A stretch of DNA of 64,000 nt from Pseudomonas sp. H1h (GTDB lineage: Bacteria > Pseudomonadota > Gammaproteobacteria > Pseudomonadales > Pseudomonadaceae), in assembly GCF_000633255.1 (NCBI RefSeq), contig NZ_AYMJ01000008.1:124001-188000 (forward strand), in the 5' to 3' direction. How positions within the stretch are numbered: position 1 is the stretch's first letter; each line of letters opens with the position of its first letter. Both the position numbers and the translations under genes were made by a program. The notes under the pieces were generated by a model. The model worked only from the letters and a program-made list of their open reading frames with translations. It was not told where the DNA came from and did not search any database. Below, one piece after another: positions 48,891 to 56,112 of the stretch.

Positions 48891-49934
48891 TCATGCGACG
48901 CTCAGTTGCAGCGGCGCGGAAACGGATTCCAGCCATTGGGTCTTGCCCAGCCAGGCGTCCAGTTGCGGGGCGATGCTTGCGTCGATCAGGTCGCGTTCCT
49001 GCAGCCATTTGTCATCGAACACGGTGTGCAGATATTTTTCGCCACCGTCGGCAATCGGCACGACAACGTTGCCGCTCAGCACGCCTTTGTGGATGAGTTC
49101 GAGCGCCTTGAAAATCGCACCGCCGGTCGAACCGCCCACCAACAACGCGAAATTGCGCGCGATGTAGCGGGCCGTTTCAAACGCTTGAGAGTCGGTGACC
49201 TGCACCCCCAGATCGATGCAGCTGTAATCGAGCACCAGGCCCACGGTGTCGCCAGCTGGCGTGCCGGTGCCCGATTGATAATAGGGATAGCCGGGATGGC
49301 CGAAGACGATCGAACCGGCGGGTTCCACCGCGACGGTGACGGTGTCCGGGTTGTGCACTTTCAAACCGCGAGCGATTCCGGTCATCGAGCCGCCGGTGCC
49401 GACACAGCCGACATAAGCACCGATAGCGCCTTCAGCCTGAGCGACGGTTTCGCGGACGAAATCGCTGTAGCCGCCGGCGTTGGCTGCGTTGTCGGACTGG
49501 TTCATGAACACGGCGCCGGGAATCTCGGTCGCCAGTTGCGCGGCCATCTGTTGGCGCTCGACCACCGCGACTTCGTCCTCGCGATAGGTGCCTTTGACGA
49601 AGCGAATGTCGGCACCGAGGGCTTTCATCACGGCAATCTTGTCTTGCGCGGCGTGATGATCGACCACCGCAATGAAATGCAGACCGAACTCGACCGCTGC
49701 CATCGCCAGACCGATCCCGGTATTGCCGGACGACGACTCGACAACCACGCCGCCGGGTTTCAAACGACCGGACTTGAGAGCGGCCAGCACCATGTTGCGC
49801 GCCATGCGGTCTTTGATGCTGCCGCCGGGGTTGTTCTTTTCAATCTTCAATAACAAGCGGGCGTTGGTGTCCGGAACATCTATACCCAACATCGGTGTAT
49901 TACCGATAAGGTCCGATACTTTATTCAATATCAT
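48891..49934 (-). CDS. Cysteine synthase-like PLP enzyme, SbnA-like
   Basis: A 347-residue fold-type II PLP enzyme. NNPGGSIKDRMA holds the PLP lysine, SSSGNTGIGLAMAA binds the substrate carboxylate, and VGTGGSMTGIARGLK the phosphate. SbnA of staphyloferrin B uses O-phosphoserine and glutamate to form an amine-linked conjugate, the precursor of 2,3-diaminopropionate. A role in plain cysteine synthesis is less likely given its place between the decarboxylase (14 bases) and opine dehydrogenase (28 bases) genes. Confidence 0.85.
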   Translation of the reverse strand: MILNKVSDLIGNTPMLGIDVPDTNARLLLKIEKNNPGGSIKDRMARNMVLAALKSGRLKPGGVVVESSSGNTGIGLAMAAVEFGLHFIAVVDHHAAQDKIAVMKALGADIRFVKGTYREDEVAVVERQQMAAQLATEIPGAVFMNQSDNAANAGGYSDFVRETVAQAEGAIGAYVGCVGTGGSMTGIARGLKVHNPDTVTVAVEPAGSIVFGHPGYPYYQSGTGTPAGDTVGLVLDYSCIDLGVQVTDSQAFETARYIARNFALLVGGSTGGAIFKALELIHKGVLSGNVVVPIADGGEKYLHTVFDDKWLQERDLIDASIAPQLDAWLGKTQWLESVSAPLQLSVA

Positions 49935-49948
49935 TTTAATTGTTCCCT

Positions 49949-51343
49949 TTAGTAGTCAGGTGAAAATACATAGTTACCTTCCGTACAGCAGGTCGCCGTC
50001 AACCGCCGGGGCAGGGGGTGGCGATGAAACTCGTTCTCCAGCAGGTCCATCTGATAGCCGGCAGTATTGACGTAGATCAATAAGTCGCCGGCCTTGGGGG
50101 CAGTGGCAAATTCGATCAGGCGATGGGTTATTACGTCATCGTCCAGACAACTATGGCCGGCGATATAGGCTTGGGTGGGGGTGTCGGTTAGTTCTTCGGC
50201 ACTGAGCAGTATTGGGTCGACCAAGTATTCAGAGGCGAACCATGTTTCACAGGCACTGAAACTGCTGCCCTCGACAAACAGAACGGTTTTGTTATCGGCC
50301 AATTGTTTGCTTCGGGTGACGCGAAATATCGAAATGGCCGCTTGATCGACAAGACTACGGCCTGGCTCGAGGGCCAGGGTTATATTATGAAGCTTCAAGT
50401 AGTTAGCGATGGACAAACCCTGTGAATGCTCGGTTTCGAGCAATAATGCCAGCCATTGTGGTGCCGTCAATTCACTGCCATAGGGATAATAAGCGGTCGG
50501 AACTTTCTGGCTGTGATAGTTGCCGGGGTTATTGTCGTTCTGAAGGAACCGGGCATAGGCCTGCGGCTCGACATAGCGGATCGGCAAGCCTCCGCCAATA
50601 TCGATCATCTGCGGATTCAGGCCCATTTCTCTGGCGGCTTCGACGAAGCCGGTCACCTCACGAAAGGCTTGTGCACGGGATTCGTATCCATAGCCGCCGA
50701 GATGGAAGTGGAAACCTTCGAAATGGAAAAACGTGGGCTGCCCGGTCAGGCGTTGCAGGCATTCAAGCACGTCTTCCGCGCCCATTCCAAATCGGCTCTT
50801 CTGACTGTTTTTCGGCCTGTAACGCAGTAAAACACGGGCCTTCGTCGTCGTTGGCTGTAAGGCGAGCACACGGGTCAGGTGATCGAATTCTTCCAGCGAG
50901 TCCACGCAAATCAACGAGCCGGCGCTGACCAGCGCCTGGTGAAACGCAACGGTTTTGGCCGGTCCCGTGGCGCAGATTTTGCCTGCCGGTGTACCGGCCC
51001 GCAGTGCGGCGTGCAACTCGTGGATACTCGATACATCGACGCCGATGCCCGAATTCGCCGCCGCGCCGAGCAGGCTCTGGGACTTGTTGGCCTTGGCTCC
51101 GTAGAAGAGCGCGTGCGCCACGTTGTATTGCTTTAATACCGCCAACAACGCCTGTGCATTCAATTCAAAAGCGTGGGGCCAGACCACATTCAGCGGCGAA
51201 CCGTGTTGTTTAACCAGGCTCTCAAGCTTGCTCGGAAAGTCATTGATAAATGTGGAAATAAACGGGTCAATCAACGGCTTTAACAGTTCCGGATGATGAA
51301 CTTTATTTCGCTGTTCAACAGGTGCTGCATTTGTTGTAGGCAT
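49949..51343 (-). CDS. Fold-type III PLP decarboxylase, SbnH-like
   Basis: A 464-residue enzyme of the diaminopimelate/ornithine decarboxylase family. The PLP lysine is in ALFYGAKANKSQSLL (about residue 85); GFHFHLGGYG, IDIGGGLPIRYV and EPGRSLVDQAAI are barrel-site motifs, and the catalytic Cys is in AGHSCLDDDV. SbnH-type enzymes decarboxylate Dap after its attachment to citrate. It is the first gene of the minus-strand biosynthetic operon, and a Fur-like palindrome lies 43 bases ahead. Confidence 0.87.
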   Translation of the reverse strand: MPTTNAAPVEQRNKVHHPELLKPLIDPFISTFINDFPSKLESLVKQHGSPLNVVWPHAFELNAQALLAVLKQYNVAHALFYGAKANKSQSLLGAAANSGIGVDVSSIHELHAALRAGTPAGKICATGPAKTVAFHQALVSAGSLICVDSLEEFDHLTRVLALQPTTTKARVLLRYRPKNSQKSRFGMGAEDVLECLQRLTGQPTFFHFEGFHFHLGGYGYESRAQAFREVTGFVEAAREMGLNPQMIDIGGGLPIRYVEPQAYARFLQNDNNPGNYHSQKVPTAYYPYGSELTAPQWLALLLETEHSQGLSIANYLKLHNITLALEPGRSLVDQAAISIFRVTRSKQLADNKTVLFVEGSSFSACETWFASEYLVDPILLSAEELTDTPTQAYIAGHSCLDDDVITHRLIEFATAPKAGDLLIYVNTAGYQMDLLENEFHRHPLPRRLTATCCTEGNYVFSPDY

Positions 51344-51385
51344 AGTTGGCCCCTGGCGTCGAAAATAATCTCGCCATTGATGTTT

Positions 51386-51404
51386 CGATAACCGATCGTT
51401 ATCG
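51386..51404. promoter_or_regulatory. Fur-box-like palindrome
   Basis: CGATAACCGATCGTTATCG is a 19-bp dyad whose arms (GATAAC/GTTATC) resemble the Fur consensus GATAATGATAATCATTATC. It sits 43 bases ahead of the decarboxylase start on the minus strand, as expected for iron repression of the biosynthetic operon. Confidence 0.5.
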
Positions 51405-51565
51405 ATGAGTGTCGTATTTGTTACTCGTCAACTGCGAGTATTTAAATGCGATGCTGGCGGCGGCCAGATAAAAAATGAAGATAAATTCGCAGCATCGATC
51501 GTAATAAATGGTTCACCAAACAATTGCATGAGAACCCCATTCCCTAAGGCTTGTACGGATGTGCT

Positions 51566-51591
51566 AATTGACCGCTAGTTGTCGGTCAATT
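51566..51591 (+). terminator. Intergenic hairpin with T-run
   Basis: AATTGACCG and CGGTCAATT form a perfect 9-bp stem with an 8-base loop, followed by CCGGTTTTT on the plus strand. No plus-strand gene precedes it, so it would end a leader or a small RNA started inside the intergenic region. Confidence 0.45.
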
Positions 51592-51956
51592 CCGGTTTTT
51601 GAACAGTAACTGACATTCAAATGACATCACTGACATGTACTTCCCGTGACGCTGACTACCTGCTTTGGAACGAGGATAGTTCCTCTTGGCGGCGTGAACA
51701 ATATTGCGAACAGGAACGATTATCAAGTAAGGTTTTCAAATATTTTTGAATAAAGACCTGCGAAAGGCGAATCAATGAACGTGTATTTACACGCTCAAGG
51801 ACACGTTCGCCCTGAGATAAAAAAGTCCCTCGATTCCTTGATCAACAAGGCGTTGAGGGTTGTTGCGAGAAGCCCTGGCAGCGCCTCGAAAATCGCTGTC
51901 GGCAGGGCCTGAAATTTTTCAGAAATCATGACTGGTTCACGCCAAGGAGCAACGCC

Positions 51957-52847
51957 ATGCAATCCGATCGACTCAGCCGCAAAACCCCACCCGCGATCAG
52001 CTACCTGTTCGTACCGGGCAACCGCCCCGAGCGGTTTTCCAAAGCCGTCGAGGCTGGCCCGGACGCGATCATTCTCGACCTCGAGGATGCCGTTCACCCC
52101 GACAGCAAAGCCGCCGCTCGCGCCGCGATCCGCGCATGGCAGGAGAACACGCCGAAGGTTGCCTGCGAGCGATACATTCGCCTGAACAGCGTCAGCAGCA
52201 CGCTGTTTCGCCAGGACCTGGCCTGGCTCGGCGACATGCGCCACCCCGAACGATGCGACGGGATATTCCTGCCCAAGGCCGAATGCCCCGAAACCCTGGC
52301 GCGGGTGGTTGAACACTTGCTGGAGTGGCAGCCACGACTGCAGATCGTGGCGATCATCGAGACCGCCAAAGGCCTGCAGCAGGTCGAGGCGATTGCCGCG
52401 ATTGCGGGCCTGGCGCGGCTGGCGTTCGGTTCGCTGGATTTCTCGCTGGATATCGACTGCAGCCAGACTCCCGAAGCATTTCTGTTCGCCCGCAACCGCA
52501 TAGTGCTGGCTTCGCGGACAGCGGATTTGCCGTCACCGATCGACGGCGTTACTCCCGCCATCAGCGACCTGGCGTTGGTCACTCAAGACTCGCAGTACGC
52601 ACGCTCGCTGGGGTTCGGCGCCAAGCTGTGCATCCATCCCGCGCAACTGGTGTCGGTACAACGCGCCTTCCTGCCGGATTCGCATCAACTGGCCTGGGCC
52701 GGTCGGGTGATGAGCGCGGTCGCCACGGGCAGCCACGCGGTGCAAGTGGATGGCGAGATGGTCGACTTGCCGCTGATCGAGCACGCCCAGCGGCTGCTTG
52801 ATGTGGCCAGCCAATACGCGCCGGTTCCCCGCGCCGACGCCTGCTGA
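51957..52847 (+). CDS. CitE-like HpcH/HpaI aldolase-family lyase
   Basis: A 296-residue TIM-barrel enzyme of the citrate lyase beta/malyl-CoA lyase family. ISYLFVPGNRPERFSKAVEAGPDAIILDLEDAV, FLPKAE, AIIETAKGL (metal Glu) and KLCIHPAQL are conserved. The staphyloferrin B cluster has SbnG, a citrate synthase from the wider HpcH/HpaI superfamily, so a similar role in supplying or remodelling the carboxylate unit is plausible. The sequence itself is of the CitE type. It is followed 25 bases later by the SbnI-like gene. Confidence 0.82.
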   Translation: MQSDRLSRKTPPAISYLFVPGNRPERFSKAVEAGPDAIILDLEDAVHPDSKAAARAAIRAWQENTPKVACERYIRLNSVSSTLFRQDLAWLGDMRHPERCDGIFLPKAECPETLARVVEHLLEWQPRLQIVAIIETAKGLQQVEAIAAIAGLARLAFGSLDFSLDIDCSQTPEAFLFARNRIVLASRTADLPSPIDGVTPAISDLALVTQDSQYARSLGFGAKLCIHPAQLVSVQRAFLPDSHQLAWAGRVMSAVATGSHAVQVDGEMVDLPLIEHAQRLLDVASQYAPVPRADAC

Positions 52848-52872
52848 AACCCGCTCAATCAGGAGATCCACC

Positions 52873-53274
52873 ATGGAACACGGTTATCAGATTGCGTTGC
52901 GGCCGCTGTGTGACGTGCAGCAGTCGGAGCAGGTCGATCCGGCCAATGTGACGATGCTGCGCGAGTCGATTGTCCGCGCCGGCCATTGGCTGGAACCGAT
53001 CATCGTCGAGCGTTCGCAAGGCATCGTCATGGACGGCAATCACCGCTTCAACGCGGCGTTGCAATTGGGCCTGAAGCGCGTGCCGTGCATCCAGCTCGAT
53101 TACGCCGATCCGCGAGTGTGTGTGCGGCACTGGCAGACCGGACAAGCGTTCGAAGTCGCGCGGATTTTCAGCACCATCGCCCGTGGCGAGATCTTCCCGT
53201 ACAAGACCACCCGACACGCGTTTGACCCCGCGCTGCCGTTGGTCGCGATCCCTTTGGAACGCCTCTACGACTGA
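52873..53274 (+). CDS. ParB/Srx-fold protein, short SbnI/serine-kinase-like
   Basis: A 133-residue ParB-like protein; ATG preceded by AGGAG. The nucleotide-site signature GIVMDGNHRFNAALQLGLKRVPC (residues 50-72, D54-G-N-H57-R58) is that of the ParB/sulfiredoxin fold. In staphyloferrin B clusters, SbnI has this fold and phosphorylates free serine to O-phosphoserine, the SbnA substrate. SbnI is about twice as long, so this would be a minimal version. ParB-type DNA segregation is unlikely in this context. The kinase role is inferred. Confidence 0.75.
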   Translation: MEHGYQIALRPLCDVQQSEQVDPANVTMLRESIVRAGHWLEPIIVERSQGIVMDGNHRFNAALQLGLKRVPCIQLDYADPRVCVRHWQTGQAFEVARIFSTIARGEIFPYKTTRHAFDPALPLVAIPLERLYD

Positions 53275-53311
53275 CCCGGACCGGATCAAAACCAAAAAAA
53301 CTTTGACGGCA

Positions 53312-53339
53312 GGTGATACTTTTTCGCAGGTCGACTGGC
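53312..53339 (+). promoter_or_regulatory. FecI-type promoter candidate, copy 2
   Basis: GGTGATACTTTTTC, 5 bases, TCGACTGGC, 46 bases ahead of the second receptor start. It matches the copy at 41727-41754 in both blocks and spacing, while the 5-base spacer differs (GCAGG versus TGATC). Confidence 0.7.
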
Positions 53340-53385
53340 AATAGGAGTGATTACCATTTTCTCTCGATGAAAGGATCCTCTCGTC

Positions 53386-55623
53386 ATGCCTGTTGTCAGT
53401 CGTCCTAGCGGTGAGCGGGTGTTAACACTCGCCGTGCGTACCGCCATGTTGAATTTCGTTCTGGTCGCAGGAAGCGCCAACGCCTGGGCCGCCAGCGCCG
53501 AGCAACAAGACGTTGCCGCCGATAAAACCTCGAACGCGCCAGTCTCTCTGGCCGACGACAGCACGGACGCGCTGACCCTCGACACCACCAACGTCAACGC
53601 CCGTTACAACGCCGCCACGGCCTTGCCGGAAACCCTCGCCGGTGGCCAGGTTGCACGGGGTGCGCGGCTGGGCATGATGGGCAACAAAGACGTGATGGAC
53701 ACACCGTTCAGCGTCACCAGTTACACCGCCAAAACCCTCGCTGATCTGCAAACCGTCACGGTCGCGGACGCGCTGGAACGTGATCCCTCGGTGCGCTCCA
53801 CCGGCCAGACGGGCGGCATCGTCGACTCGTTTTTCATCCGTGGCTTCCCGATTGGCGAAGGCAACCTGGGAGAGCTGGCGTTCGACGGCGTGTATGGCGT
53901 CGCGCCCAATTACCGGGTGTTCACCGAGTACGCCGAACGGGTCGAAGTGCTCAAGGGGCCGGGTGCGCTGATGTACGGCATCTCACCGAACAGTGGCGTA
54001 GGCGGGGTGATCAACATCGTTCCCAAGCGTCCGCTGGACGAAGACCTGACACGGGTCACTACCACCTACGCGTCGGATTCCCAGGTCGGCGGTCATCTGG
54101 ATCTCAGCCGTCGTTTCGGCTCGGAAAACCAGTTTGGCGTGCGCTTCAACGGCAACCTGCAAGGCGGCGACACGGCCATCGATGATCAGCGCCGTGATTT
54201 GGGTATCGGTGCCATCGCCCTGGATTATCGCGGTGAGCGCTTGCGCCTGAACCTGGACTACATCAGCCAGAAAGAAAGCTGGGAGGGCGCTTCGCGACCT
54301 TTCACCATCGCACCGGGCGTCGCTGTACCGTCCGCGCCGAATGGCCGCACCAACCTGCCGCAGGATTGGGGCTGGTCGGACACCAAAGAGCAGTCGGCGT
54401 TGCTCGGCGGCGAATATGACCTGAGCGATACGGTCACCGTATTTGCCCATGCCGGTGGCGGCAAGTCGGACGTCAAGCGCATGTCCGACCAGGTGCCACG
54501 CATCCTCAACGAGGCGGGGGATACCAGCAACATCCCCGGTTACTACAAATTCAACGTTGATCGTTCCACCGCCGATGTCGGCATTCGTGGCGTGTTCGCC
54601 ACCGGGCCGATCACCCACACCACCACATTGATGGCGACCCAGTACCAGGACGAGTTGTCCCGCGGCATCAACAACGGCACGGAAATCCGTTCGAACATCT
54701 ATCACCCGATCGATGTGCCCAAGCAATACATCAGCTCGCCGAAGGTGCTGCGTGTTTCCGAATCGGATCTGTCCGGCGTTGCGTTCACCGACACGCTGTC
54801 GATGCTTGACGACCGCTTCCAGTTGACGCTCGGCGTGCGCCGTCAGGACATCGAGTCGCGCAACTACAATGCGTCGGGCTCCGTCAGTTCGAAGTACAAC
54901 GACAGCGCGACGACGCCACTGGTGGGTGTAGTCGTCAAGCCTTGGGACGACGTTTCCCTCTACTACAACTATGTCGAAGGCTTGAGTAAAGGCGACATTG
55001 CCCCCGGCACAGCGGCCAACGCTGGCGAGACATTCGCCCCTTATGAATCCAAGCAGCATGAACTGGGTGTGAAGTACGAGCACGGTACGTTCATGACCTC
55101 CCTGGCGTTGTTCCAGATCGAGAAACCAAGCGGTGAAGTCGGCGCCGACAACGTGTTCTCGGTGCAAGCCGAACAACGCAATCGCGGGATCGAATTGAGC
55201 ATGTTCGGCGAAGTGGCACCGGGCACGCGCTTGATGGGCGGCGTGACGGTGCTGGATGGCAAGTTGACCGATTCAGCGACAGCGGCCAACAAAGGTAACA
55301 AGCCAGTGGGTGTGCCAGACGTGCAGGCCAATCTGTGGGCTGAATGGGATACGCCATGGCTGGAGGGTTTCACCCTGACGGGCGGGGCCATTTACACCGA
55401 CAGTCAATACGTCAACCAGGCCAACACCCAGGAACTGGATTCCTGGACCCGTTTCGATGCCGGCGCACGCTACGCAACGAAAATCGAAGGCCGGCCGACG
55501 ACCTTCCGCGCTACGGTGCAGAACGTGTTTGATCGTGAGTACTGGTCGGGCGTTGCTTCTTACGGCGCGTTCTCGCCGGGCTATCCGCGCACCTTGCAGC
55601 TGTCGGCTACGGTCGATTTCTGA
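53386..55623 (+). CDS. TonB-dependent siderophore receptor, no STN domain
   Basis: A 745-residue outer-membrane receptor with signal peptide (cleavage near AWAAS) and AAAGGA ribosome site. The plug begins with LAGGQVARGARLGMMGNKDVMDTPFSV, and the barrel ends in LQLSATVDF. Long stretches equal the STN receptor (for example GQTGGIVDSFFIRGFP and FDGVYGVAPNYRVFTEYAER), so both arose by duplication. Without STN it can transport but not signal. It follows the SbnI-like gene and has its own FecI-type promoter element. Confidence 0.93.
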   Translation: MPVVSRPSGERVLTLAVRTAMLNFVLVAGSANAWAASAEQQDVAADKTSNAPVSLADDSTDALTLDTTNVNARYNAATALPETLAGGQVARGARLGMMGNKDVMDTPFSVTSYTAKTLADLQTVTVADALERDPSVRSTGQTGGIVDSFFIRGFPIGEGNLGELAFDGVYGVAPNYRVFTEYAERVEVLKGPGALMYGISPNSGVGGVINIVPKRPLDEDLTRVTTTYASDSQVGGHLDLSRRFGSENQFGVRFNGNLQGGDTAIDDQRRDLGIGAIALDYRGERLRLNLDYISQKESWEGASRPFTIAPGVAVPSAPNGRTNLPQDWGWSDTKEQSALLGGEYDLSDTVTVFAHAGGGKSDVKRMSDQVPRILNEAGDTSNIPGYYKFNVDRSTADVGIRGVFATGPITHTTTLMATQYQDELSRGINNGTEIRSNIYHPIDVPKQYISSPKVLRVSESDLSGVAFTDTLSMLDDRFQLTLGVRRQDIESRNYNASGSVSSKYNDSATTPLVGVVVKPWDDVSLYYNYVEGLSKGDIAPGTAANAGETFAPYESKQHELGVKYEHGTFMTSLALFQIEKPSGEVGADNVFSVQAEQRNRGIELSMFGEVAPGTRLMGGVTVLDGKLTDSATAANKGNKPVGVPDVQANLWAEWDTPWLEGFTLTGGAIYTDSQYVNQANTQELDSWTRFDAGARYATKIEGRPTTFRATVQNVFDREYWSGVASYGAFSPGYPRTLQLSATVDF

Positions 55624-55631
55624 TGCGCGAG

Positions 55632-55662
55632 GGCAGGCACAGCCGGTTGGCTGCTGTCTGCC
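55632..55662 (+). terminator. Hairpin after second receptor gene
   Basis: GGCAG...CTGCC with inner AGCC-GGTT-GGCT forms an interrupted stem directly behind the receptor stop, followed by ATTTTC. It may attenuate read-through into the regulator gene. Confidence 0.5.
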
Positions 55663-55691
55663 ATTTTCAATGGGCGGGCAGGAGTACTCGC

Positions 55692-56066
55692 ATGCTGGAA
55701 AATCCGGGATGTACCTCGACAATCAAGTGTCGCCCGATTCAAGTCACGACTCACCAACTCCCCCTCGAATTTGATTGCAGCGGCAATCGCCACATCCGCG
55801 AGATGTTGCGGGTTTACGGGCTGCGCACCAGCCTCTTTCGTTTGAAGGTGATCAACGCCCTGATCCTCGCTGCGCAAGAGGGACGCCTGATCGGCGTCCC
55901 CGGCGTGCATGCCTATATAGAAGCGTCTTTTCCCCAACTGCCGATTGTCAGCGTGCGCGAAGTACTCAAACGTCTTGCCGAGGTGAGTGTGATCACCGCT
56001 CAATCGGACAGAAGCTACCGCTTTACTCCCCAGGCGCAGGACATGCTCAAACCGTATCTGGGATAA
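55692..56066 (+). CDS. Fur-like winged-helix protein without metal-binding domain
   Basis: A 124-residue protein; ATG behind AGGAG. The core (RHIREMLRVYGLRTSLFRLKVINALILAAQEGRLIGVPGVHAYIEASF...SVREVLKRLAEVSVI) has the layout of the Fur DNA-binding domain, including the 'vREVLKRLae.gvI' winged-helix element. The His/Cys-rich dimerisation and metal domain of Fur and Zur is missing. In pseudomonads similar short proteins are annotated as Fe/Zn uptake regulation proteins. Its place at the end of the metallophore locus suggests local regulation. Confidence 0.7.
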   Translation: MLENPGCTSTIKCRPIQVTTHQLPLEFDCSGNRHIREMLRVYGLRTSLFRLKVINALILAAQEGRLIGVPGVHAYIEASFPQLPIVSVREVLKRLAEVSVITAQSDRSYRFTPQAQDMLKPYLG

Positions 56067-56112
56067 CGCGCCTTGAACCGTCGGATCCCGACGACTGCGC
56101 CGTACCGCTGCC

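Larger units (their letters stand above)
51344..51956. other. 613-bp AT-rich divergent control region
   Basis: No credible gene is seen. It separates the two halves of the metallophore locus and holds the Fur-like palindrome (51386-51404), a hairpin with T-run (51566-51591), three TGACAT repeats (51611-51616, 51622-51627, 51631-51636), and nested dyads near 51766-51811 (GGCGAA...TTCGCC around CGTGTATTTACACG). The plus-strand operon begins behind AAGGAG at its right end. Confidence 0.6.

Noticed and set aside
47702..51343. Staphylopine/pseudopaline-type opine metallophore locus
   Set aside because: Those need a nicotianamine-synthase-like CntL protein, which is absent; an IucA/IucC synthetase and SbnA/SbnH-like genes point to a carboxylate siderophore instead.
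52873..53274. Plasmid or chromosome partition ParB
   Set aside because: No ParA partner, no parS-like repeats and no DNA-binding helix-turn-helix; only the nucleotide-fold core is present, in a siderophore operon.
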